Shown: piece by piece, positions 45,951-56,000 of the stretch
Numbering within the stretch: the first letter of the stretch is position 1
Layout of the letters: each line of letters opens with the position of its first letter
Origin: Rotaria socialis
Lineage: Eukaryota > Rotifera > Eurotatoria > Philodinida > Philodinidae
Assembly (NCBI GenBank): GCA_905331475.1
Contig: CAJNYU010002656.1
Span: 34,202 to 98,201, forward strand
DNA length: 64,000 nt
Direction of reading: 5' to 3'
Made by a program: the position numbers and the translations under genes
Notes under the pieces: model-generated
Told to the model about the DNA's origin: nothing
Database searches by the model: none
Seen by the model: the letters and a program-made list of their open reading frames with translations, nothing else

Positions 45951-47832
45951 ATGAAATTCTTAGTTCAATATGACTTTGGATTCGATGGGTTGCAAAGTGA
46001 AGTTTTGTGCCGATTATTATTTCACTACTCATCACGTGTACGCATTTTTGAAAAACAAAAAGAAAATATTTTTGTGTATACTATAGCACAATTATTTTAT
46101 CGTAAACAATTTAATTCTGTATTTCCCAATTGGGATCGTGAACTTTTTCTGTCGCAGAATAAAGTAGTCACCATATGCAAGAATTCCATAAAGAGAATAA
46201 GTACGTTCTATTTTGACCACGCGTCGCACCATCAGCAATTTATCAAAAGGCTTCTCAGATTTGATTTTAAATAAATTTCCGTTCGATCGGCCATCATTAA
46301 TCAATGCTGAAGAACAAAGTATTGCTAGAAATTTTTATAAATATTTGAATTCCATTCTCCAAAGTAATTCTTACATTTTTGAAAACAAAATAACACTCTA
46401 TCATGATGATGATTTGTATGATGTGGATCTCGAAGATACTGGACCAGAAGCAGCAGCATTGGAACAGCCTAATGAATTAACTGATATTGCTTATTTACCC
46501 ATTGATGAACATAATTTGGAAAAGAGTTTTTTGCTCGATTATATGAAACATGCTGTAGAATATTTTGATGAGAAAGGTCCACTCACTGGATAGCGTAAAA
46601 GAAATTGGTGTACTGTAAAACATATTTTTCGACGTATTCCAAATTCACACTGCATTTCGCGTTGTCGGAAATATGTAGAGACTGGTGGTACAAAAAAACA
46701 AAAAGTCGATGATGTCGATATTTTTGTTTGATGACCCATTTGAAAATGCACGACATCAATTACTACCTATTCATGATATTGATTTACGACGTTGGAGCAT
46801 GAAGAAGGCTCGTGAATAAAATTCGCATAATTTTGAAAGATCTCATACATAGTTATTAAGTTTTAAAAATCGATACCGAATTTCTAGTCGAAAGATGACA
46901 CAATTCGTTACATGAAAGCACATCGAAAGTAGAGACGAAATCAATCAATCAGCTGATACTTTTGTTTTGGAACAAATAAATTAATCGAAAACTACAACTC
47001 TAGTGAGGTGCTCAACACTGACCAAGTGAGCATTAATTTGGAACATGTTGGTATTCGAACATTGACTCATATGGGAGAACAATCTACGTGGTGTTCAGTG
47101 CGATCAACTAACAACACTACTCATTCCTATACCATACAGAGTACTATTGCATCGAATGGAACTGTGTTCGGTCCACTCTATGTTTGTTTGAAAGAACCAT
47201 CCGGTCGCATAAGCGATAGAATAAAAAAAAACCTTGTTTAATGCAAAAAATATTGTGCTTACATGCTCTAAAAGTGGTAAATTAACATATTCTCTTCCCA
47301 TGTAAAAAAATTTAGGGCAGAAATCAGATTAAAATCGATTTTCAATCATTTTTCAATCGATTTTAATCTGATTTCTGCCCTAAATTTTTTACATGGGTTG
47401 TGACGTATTGGCGTGATCATTGTTTAGTAACAAATATTCCTTCAAAAACTTTACTACTGGCCGATAGTTTTCCAAGTCACGCTAAATCAGAAGTGTATAA
47501 AGATTTGAAGAATTTTGAATATCGAATAATTCCACCAAAAACGACGTCTTTTATTCAACCACTTGATATATATTATAATCGACAATATAAAATGATTCTA
47601 CGATGAATATACGATCATGTGAGACTTGATGACATAAAAATTAATTTAGTAGAACTTAATAATATTATTAAACTACAGTCATTGGTACATTCACAAATGT
47701 GTTCAATAGCTTTTCAACCTATGATAAAATATGCATGGTACAAAAGTAGATTTTTGAAAGATGATTCTGGTACATTTCAAAATGTTAAACAGATATATGC
47801 TATGTACAAGATTGCATTGATGGTCCAATGAT
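45951..47832 (+). pseudogene. pogo/DDE_1-like transposase remnant
   Basis: The coding pieces lie in several frames. 45951-46200 is an N-terminal part starting inside the left TIR. 46213-46593 and beyond include RKRNWCTVKHIFRRIPNS. SFKNRYRISSRKMTQFV near 46855-46910 is a CENP-B-like DNA-binding segment. 47008-47241 includes LNTDQVSINLE..GIRTLTHMGEQS and THSYTIQSTIASNGTVFGPLYVCLKEP, the DDE core start. 47400-47832 includes LLLADSFPSHA and IIPPKTTSFIQPLDIYYNRQYK. Multiple stops and a MITE insertion inactivate it. Confidence 0.78.
47297..47397. mobile_element. 101-bp near-perfect hairpin MITE inside transposase
   Basis: The left arm begins CCCATGTAAAAAAATTTAGG and the right arm is its reverse complement ending ACATGGG, with only one indel and a short loop. 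It interrupts the DDE transposase between LTYSL and VTYWRD. The flanks suggest a 2-bp TT duplication. Confidence 0.85.
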
Positions 47833-48281
47833 AGGATGTTCATGGTGCCAGCAAGAACTTTGTTTCTCTCATTTGTTTCTGTGCTATGATTATCATTAGA
47901 TCTTTATTGCAATCTTTCTTCGACTGATCATTTAATTTTGGTTTTTTCTATTTATACTCTTTTTTATTTATTTGCTCAATAAATAACGCTATATTTATTA
48001 CTAATTTTAACGTTTTTTCTACATTAAAGTCAGAAGTGAAGAAACCTTCTAGGGCTCCTCAATAGGAAAAAAAGACCACCCATCGAAAGACAGAAATGTA
48101 AAACTTTCTTAATACAAAGTCATATTGAACTAAGAATTTCATAATGAATAGTAATCAATGAGATAAACTAGAAGTGAAATAGTCAAGTGAAAAAAAGATT
48201 CCCTGATAAAGATATCGAAGACCGAAAAAGCGAAAGAACACATTGATGGCGACGGCACCTATCATACAACTTGCCAGGCTC

Positions 48282-48768
48282 CCCGTGTTGAGATGAACGA
48301 TGGAAGAACGCATTCCGACCGGACGAACGATCGTGTTCCGAACAAGTAGATCAAAACGTGTTCGTGTGTTTCGAACGCGTTCGTCATGTCGTTCGTTGTG
48401 ATCATGAATGCTTATTCTGATTGGTTTATAGATATACCACTTGTTTCTATTTGTGGTGCAAAGTTGTCGCTTCTTGCTTTCACTTTTATTTATTACGGAA
48501 AAAAGATCAAAATAATGTTGAAATTAACACCATAATTTTCACAAAAAAAGTTTCACTGGCAGAATAAGGCAAAAAAATGTATATGTGAAACATTACGAGA
48601 AAACAAGAACAAGGAAAAATAAAATGTTCACAAGGAAAAAAACGTTTCACAGTCATTATATTTCACCGAANCCCCCTATTTACGCTCCTGACAAGTTGTA
48701 GAAAAAGAATAAAATAAAAGGTTCAAAAAATGACAACAACAATCAAATACCTTTTGTTTGTGGAGCTG
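48282..48768. other. Intergenic with GAACG words; one N
   Basis: 48290-48410 is rich in GAACG/CGTTC words like those of the AACGCG element. The rest is AT-rich. An unresolved base lies at 48671. No gene seen. Confidence 0.4.
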
Positions 48769-50083
48769 TTATGCATCATCTTCGGCGCTAAAAAATAGAA
48801 TTAAAAGTAAAAGTAGCTGAACTCAACTGATAAAAGAGACTCACAATAATTTGTTTCGAAATATCGTGCCTCGTCGTTGATTTTGACGAATAACTTTACC
48901 TTCATAATCCCAAAAACTAGCAACTTGAATATCATCATTTTGAAAAAAATGCAGCTTGGCAGCTTCTAAAACAGTTAAACGGATACAATTAAAATGGCAA
49001 TGTAATATTTATTACTCACTTTTGATTTTTTCTGTTCGTTCATTGGTTTTTTCATGTTCACGAGCCATCATTTCTTCTTTTGTGAATAATTCATTAATGA
49101 GACGTTTCATTAAATGAGCTGGCGTTGAACCTATTGGTCCCGAAAATAAATTTCGGCCACCATGATCCTAAAAGAACAAAACTTACTAAATATATAAATA
49201 GAGAAGATCTTACGATAACAGGAAGTTCACGAGGCGGTTCACCGAGTGTTGGATTCTAAAATAAAAGAAAAAAACTTAGGATACAAATGTATTAGGATGT
49301 ATGAGTTTTAATCAATATTTTTCAAATGTTCAGTACATATCAATAATCATTGTCATATAGTTATAAAATATTAAAAAGGAAGCAAAGGTCGGTACCTATG
49401 TATTCCTGGTCGCACTTTTATTACATCTTTGATCATCTGATTTAAAGTCAAATCTATTTATTCGTATTTTATCACATCTATCTTCTTTTAAAATTACCAA
49501 CATGTTTATTTTGGTGATTCTTTCGTCAAAAAAATCAGAAAACATATGCTAACAAAAATAAATAAAATTACCTTGTTCACTTTACGAGACAAGCCACTAA
49601 GAGATTTTTCCACATTTTCGAATTTCTTCTCAAAAACAACTTCTCTCTGGTTCATCAAGTCGATCTTTCGATTCATTTCATTCAATGTATTTTGGAAAGC
49701 ATTCAGTAGGTCTGTGAATGAATCATGAGAAGAAGATGCCACTTGATCATGAATACGTTTCCGTTTTAATTGAGGAGTATAATAAGTATCTTAACAGAAA
49801 AAAAATATTTTTATAACTTATAAAAAATGATTTACTGGTATTTTTGTTGTAATTCGACTGGTGGACAGATGATGGACGTTGTTGACTATGAAATGGAGCA
49901 TTATGAATCACCGGAAAATCTGTGATAAGATCAATACAATCAATAAAGATGTCTCTTTGATAAATGTTACTTACTTCCATCAAAATCATTTTCATCTATT
50001 TCAAAATCATCGATATCATCATCAAATGCACGTTGAGTATTTGATAAACCAGTTGAAAATTTTCGTACTCTACCAAGTGTCAT
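48769..50083 (-). CDS. Uncharacterised coiled-coil protein, possibly BEN-like
   Basis: Seven minus-strand exons join in phase from ATG to TAA: 50083-49975, 49919-49836, 49789-49572, 49255-49214, 49167-49020, 48965-48845, 48787-48769; 246 aa. The N-terminus is acidic (FDDDIDDFEIDENDFDG). The middle has a basic KRKR patch and a short coiled coil (NTLNEMNRKIDLMNQREVV). The C-terminal half reads TPAHLMKRLINELFTKEEMM and later FWDYEGKVIRQNQRRGTIF, a layout that loosely resembles BEN DNA-binding domains. A nuclear DNA-associated role is only suggested. The start codon abuts the repeat at 50084. All splice sites are GT-AG and phases agree, so the gene model is firmer than the family. Confidence 0.7.
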
Positions 50084-51676
50084 GGAGCCAGTACCCACGG
50101 AAAAAGTTTTCAACCAAAACCGCGGTTATTGGCGGTTTACCAGTTGCGACTCTCAGCGGTTATTTAGAACCGCGAAAGTCAGACCGTTTATTAGGTTTTT
50201 CCACACCGCCCGAAACCGCGGTATCCTCAAACTGCAGTTATTAACGATTTTTGAAAAAATGAATTCATCATATAATGGTATATTTTACCTGGCATCTATG
50301 CGGTAATCCTTGATTTTCCATGTTCGCGACATATCTTCGATCTCAATGCAGCGATTGAATACCGCGGTCAACTAGTTTAATACCACTATCTATTTATTAT
50401 TTTTTTTCCTCAAGCTAGATTCGAACTTCTTACCGTGTCATTGCAATCCACTAATTCGATTGAGCCATATGGCTATGTTCATACTAATATTAAATATGAT
50501 AGTCTCTCTGATCAGTGGTGAAAAATCTGAGACTTACGTTTACTAGCAAATTTATAAGAATCTTAGAATTACTAGTAATTTATACGATATTTATAATTTT
50601 ATCAAACTTCCTAATAGATTCATGTTGCTGATGAACTGTATGTAATTTGCAAAATCTAATTTATTGGTTTATAATTAGTCACGGTTATTAACGTAGAAAC
50701 ATAATATATTTTAATAAAATTCTTTCTGGAGGAAAGTACAAATTTATCAGAATCTATAATTGAGAAATTTCGGTATCGTGCGGCACAAAAGTCTAATTAT
50801 TTGAAATACTCTTGTAATTCAGTATATATACAAATCTATATGTCAAAACGCAGATGAGATTACTATTTGACATATATCTCGATTTTATCAATCGAAATGA
50901 TGTAGTTGCGTGTATTTTTGCGTCTGAACTTCCACTATCTTGTGAATCCTATCAGAAATATTTATCTGAGTAAAATCTGACTAATATTTTAATATATATT
51001 TGTCTATATTTTTAATTTAATATAATCTTAACTTTACATGACGTTTATTCAGGCCTGATGTGATTCTAAAATATTTTCTCTGTAATTCGACTTTTGGAAT
51101 TAATTTATTTTAAATTAATTTTATATTATCATACAAAATGAATATAGATATAAAGTTTATTAAGGTTTGATAAAAAAATGTTATATTTTTATTTTTGAAA
51201 TTATCAGCTTATAATCTGTTTAATTTCTCAAGTAGAAGAAAACAGAACTTAAATTTAAACAGAATTTTTTTTATCAAATCATGACTATATGTATCAAAAT
51301 TGTTGTGATATCTCATTATGACAACAATTACATAAAATGTCTCAGAATATACTAGGACTATATTCTTCTAAATAATGATATCTTTGGAAGTAATGTATGG
51401 AGATCGCGATTCGTAATAGCAAGGTCGCAAGACATACTATCGCGAAAGGGTGTGGTTCTCGAATACCGCAAATAATCTACATATCACCGAGTTTTTTCAA
51501 ACCGCGACTTCCAGCGGTAACTACATGGCGGTTTCGTTAGAGCATACAGGGGGAAACCTATATTGCGGTAAAACATACCGCGATAAAATGCAGTTTATTT
51601 CGCACACCGCGGCCTCCAAAGATATAACCGCGGTCATTATCAAAAAACCGCGTCTAACAGCGGTATCTACTTAAAT
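50084..51676. mobile_element. Non-autonomous element with ACCGCGGT words
   Basis: Both outer parts (50090-50370 and 51400-51665) are packed with ACCGCGGT, CCGCGG and GCGGT words, while the 1-kb centre is AT-rich with no gene. This matches the architecture of the GACTAGTC element. The terminal sequences are only weakly inverted, so the boundaries are approximate. Confidence 0.6.
50410..50477 (-). tRNA. tRNA-like pol III sequence, degenerate
   Basis: The minus strand shows box A TGGCTCAATCG and a perfect box B GTTCGAATC with a loop TTGCAAT that would give anticodon GCA (Cys). Only part of the anticodon stem pairs. It lies inside the ACCGCGGT element. Probably a tRNA-derived remnant. Confidence 0.4.
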
Positions 51677-51679
51677 ATT

Positions 51680-52440
51680 TTTCCGTCTGCTGAATTTAAT
51701 GAAATACGTCGAATTGGATTAATGAATGGTTATACATCATCTTTTATCCACACTATCATTGGCATTAAACTAAGTCAATATCGAAAAAAGAATAATGATG
51801 TTATACAATCACCACAAACTGGATCTGATGTTAAAAAACGAATGTATGTTGAAATACCATTTATAGAAAATGCTACTAAAGAATTTAGAAATAAAATAAC
51901 GCATTTACGCAACAAACTCCGACCAGATCTAGATATCCAATTTCTCATGAAACTACCACCAGCTGTACAAATGTTATACCAAACCAAAGATCCTATTGAC
52001 AAGAAAATGAAATCTGATGTCGTTTATTCAATCAAATATGCCAAATGTCAACATTCGTACATTGGTAAAACAGGAAGTCAATGTGTTAAACGATTACATG
52101 AACATGGTGCACCAAAGTCATCATCAGGTCAACAACAACAACAACAGCAGCAGAAAGACAATGTCACCGAACAAACTGATAACATCATAGAATTAAACAG
52201 ATCTGATCGTTTAAAAGCAAAGTCAACAACGACAACAACAACTATAACAAGCTCACCCGTCATTAAAGAAACAACATCTGCAGCTCAACAACATCAAATC
52301 GAAACAGGCCATTAAAGAGTCATTATTAATAAAGGCTTATGAACCAGAACTCAATCAAACAACGCACTCTGTACCATTAATCGTCTTTCCTGATGGACTA
52401 CAGAAAGAGTTACTACCTAAGCCTTTCGATAATGACTAAT
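51680..52440 (+). pseudogene. 5'-truncated Penelope-like element (GIY-YIG part)
   Basis: Starts mid-protein in the post-RT region (FPSAEFNEIRRIGLMNGYTS). It then carries the GIY-YIG endonuclease: SDVVYSIKYAKCQHSYIGKT and CVKRLHEHG. A glutamine run and Ser/Thr-rich insert follow, and after a frame change near 52314 comes IKESLLIKAYEPELNQTT and IVFPDGLQKELL. It ends at TAA near 52440, followed by a stem-loop GAGGT...ACCTC with AAACGTCGAAAA, a Penelope-like 3' end (about 52560-52600). It differs substantially from the element at 25.8-31.5 kb, so it is a separate family. Confidence 0.82.
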
Positions 52441-53054
52441 GCTTTGTAATTGTATTGTATTTGTTATCTTGTTTTCCTTTTTCTATTTTCTTGTTATTTT
52501 CATCATATTTATACTTGTAATTCTTACACTTTGTACTTATTCAAATAAATTCTTGATAATGAGGTTTTAATTGTACCTCAAAACGTCGAAAATCTACGTA
52601 TTTTTCTTTTCTATTGTAATTTACATTACATTGAAAAAAATGATTCTATTTCAAGCCGCTGTTATTTATCAATTTATGCTTTTAATCTATAATAATTGAG
52701 TGTATCACACACCCACACCCACCCTCTTCAGAAAAAGAAAGGTGTGTATCACAATACGGTGGTATTTTATTCAAGATATTAATAAAAATAAAAATAAAAA
52801 TAAAAATAGAAAACATGGAAATAAAATCTTCCATTATTGGTGACAATATAAAAATGATGAATTAAAAACAAGAGAAAAGGCATACCGCAATCACAATCAA
52901 TGAAAAAGGGATCAGTTGGTACATGATTTTTGGAAGTTACAGTGGTATAGGGTAACAGTAAAAGATTACGAGAATAGAACAACAACCATACGTCAGACAG
53001 CGTTTACTCACACATGTTCACATGGCAAAATCTCATTTCGTTTACAGATCCATT
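52441..53054. other. 3' flank with telomere-like and (AAAAAT)n tracts
   Basis: Holds the Penelope 3' tail, a CACACCCACACCCACCC block at about 52704-52726 and a short AAAAAT microsatellite at about 52780-52810. No gene recognised. Confidence 0.45.
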
Positions 53055-56000
53055 TCATGATGTATAAGCCGTCTTCACAAATTTCTGTTTATATAGTTCT
53101 ACTGCTGATTCTCCTCCTGCTTTTCTTAAAACCTCCTCTGTAACAAAGTTAGTTAGTAATTCGGCACCATGCGAAGAATGAATATCCAACGATTTACAAC
53201 TTCCTTTCGTTGCCTTCGCAATGTCTTCAAAATTTTCTTTGGCATAGCTATCCAGATAGAATGCATGAACAGGAATGTTTTTGTTTTTCAATTTCTGTAA
53301 CTCGTCTTTATAGTATGTTGGGACAGAAAATCTAGTATTGTTCCAATACGACTCACCGAAATCGGCTCGTTTTACTTTAACGTTTTCTTCTGTGTTAGCC
53401 GGAGCATCTGCTATTATTATCACTTGAGCTATCGACTCTTGTGTCTGACTTTCTTGAACAGCGTGCCATAATCCTATTTCGACTGCTTCGTCTCCCCATC
53501 CACCTTCGGGTCTAATTGTGTTCATAAATGTTCTCAAATTACTTGCTTTTGTCTCCCAAGAAGAAACTTCCAAGATCTTGTTTTCTCTTGAATTATAGTT
53601 TCGATACATAGCAAATTGCATTATGAATGAATCTTGCGAAAGTCCTTTCTCTTTTAAAACAATTAATGCACGTTCAAACATAGTGCAAACGGTGTCTTTG
53701 GCAGCGGACAATAAGCCTGACATAGAACCTGTTGCATCCATAAGTAGAAGTGTTCGTGAGGAATCACTTCCTAGGAAAGCTCCTCGATTTTGTTCCATCA
53801 AAAAGTTTCTGACGATCCGCATGTCCCCTTTGATTAGTGCTTGCATGAAATCTTTCGATGCATCATGTGACTTCTTACACTGATCGATGCCAATTTTTTT
53901 TCCTTCACACTTGCTTGCATAGATCTTATTACGAGCACTATCCAAACTCGAGTACAGAGTGGAGCCTTTCAGTTTCGAAATGGCCTCTTCCCAGCTAGCT
54001 CCGAGAAGCCATTCGAGATCGCTATCAAGTAAAAGCATTCTGTATGAACCTTGATCACCCTGTCTAGCTCCTCTTCCCATGATCTGAACCTCTTCAGATA
54101 ACTCTTCTGAGAAGAATGTTTGCAGCACATGAATACCACCATTAGCGAGAAGTGTTTGATTTCGACACACGAAATCAGTGCCTCTTCCGAATATTCGCGT
54201 CAATAACGACACTTTGCCATCGCTGGCTGCTCGCTTAATGCAGAGTTCTCTATCTTTGACAGAAACTTTCTCGGTGAGAATTTGTACACTCTGCTTGATT
54301 GTCGACATCTCTGGAGAATTGTAAAAAAGCATCAGTTTTTCCTCGGATTCGAAAAACACCAGAATCGCACGCTTAGCTCTACACATGACATCAATTTGTC
54401 CTCGAATTCGTGTGAAATATTCTGACTTGTTAACAACTGCGACATCATTCTCAGGATTATAATTTCGATTGCTCTGTCCAAATACTGATGGCATATAGGT
54501 GTTTTTCTGCACGTAATACACATCACAAAGTATCTCTTTTTCTGGCTTCGCTAGAGTTTCCAATGTACCCGTTACACCTGTGATATAAGAAAAGGCATGT
54601 GGCATTTCAGCATAAGAGAACGTGCCACAGTTGATGATAATGCCTACATTCGTTTCTAGACTTGCATTACTGATATTACCTTTCTGGTTCTCATGATAGT
54701 ATGCCCAGATGGTATCGTAACCTCGAACAACATTGTCGACAATAGATTCACCTTCAACATACACAATTCTATCATTTTGCACAATATAGGTCGACGCTTG
54801 AAACGATCGTAGAGCAGCCAGCATATCTTTGATGGCTTCATCGAAGAGAAACATCCAATTACTGAATTGTGCAGCACACTGCTTATAAGTTGGCATGGCT
54901 TTAATACCGTTCAAAGTGCGCACATTTTTATTCATCCATAGACTATCCAAAAAAGCTTTGATCGTTGGATCTCTCAAGTACACTGCAGGCGTGTACAGTC
55001 CACCATAATATTTTTCACTGAGAAACACATCTACTTCATCGATCAATAAGACTTTGGGACGAATGCGTTCAGTTTGTTGAACAATATCGACAGCATTCTT
55101 ATTCTTCAAGATCATATCACGCACCTTTTCTCGCACATTACATTGCTCATTCAACAAATTTTCACACAGCTTGTTGAAGGTGCCATACTCGATTCTCTCA
55201 TCGATTCCAAGTGCTCGAAATACAGACGCGAAATCATTCTTGTCTCGTGTACTCAAATATTCGCTGTAGCATGAACAACTGACATCTACTCCGATGAGTG
55301 CGAACACACAAGCAGTCACTGCCATAATCACTGATTTGCCCTCGCCTGTCCCTACTTGTACCAAATTGTTCATCAACGAACTAGATAGTCGTTTTATGCC
55401 TGGTACATTGTATCCAGCGACTGTCACATTTTTTTTGTGACCGATGCCAAGAATTCTAAAAATAGCGAGTACTTGTGCAACATGTGGCATCAATAGATAG
55501 GCTTTGCCAGCATCTATGCCACGAGCTGTGTTATAATGCTGAGTATTTTTTGCAGTCCATATCGCAAAAATGTGTGCTAGTAAATCAGGAATCTGATCTC
55601 GAACTGATTGATCCCAGTTTACAGATGTTGGGGTGTGAACTATTTTTCCAAGCAGAAACTTCGTTTGAGAGATCAATACATCAATATTTGGCTCAGTCTC
55701 CGTTTTCTGATTGAATGTTGCCAGAGTGTTAGCAACCAAGTTGTCGTATAGTTTTCTGAAACTTTTGTATCGACTTTCCAAAACATCTTTAACAATATCG
55801 TCTCCTCGCAGTTCATCCAATACATATTTTAAGTCATCCTGTTTTTGCATTTTTTCACGTCTTTTCCGCCAGTCCTCTCCACTTAAAGCGGGATGCTCTG
55901 CTATCAATCGACTTCCTAAATCTGTGCCCTCTAATATCATAGTTAGCTGCTCTACACCTGTTGTTCCCTGCTGTGTCTTAATCAAATCTAGTGCTTCGTT

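Larger units (their letters stand above)
45812..48281 (+). mobile_element. DDE transposon with 167-bp TIRs
   Basis: Terminal inverted repeats 45812-45978 and 48115-48281 are nearly identical (outer ends GAGCCT and AGGCTC). Between them lies a broken transposase related to pogo/CENP-B-type DDE enzymes. No target duplication is obvious. It is itself interrupted by a 101-bp hairpin at 47297-47397. Confidence 0.82.
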
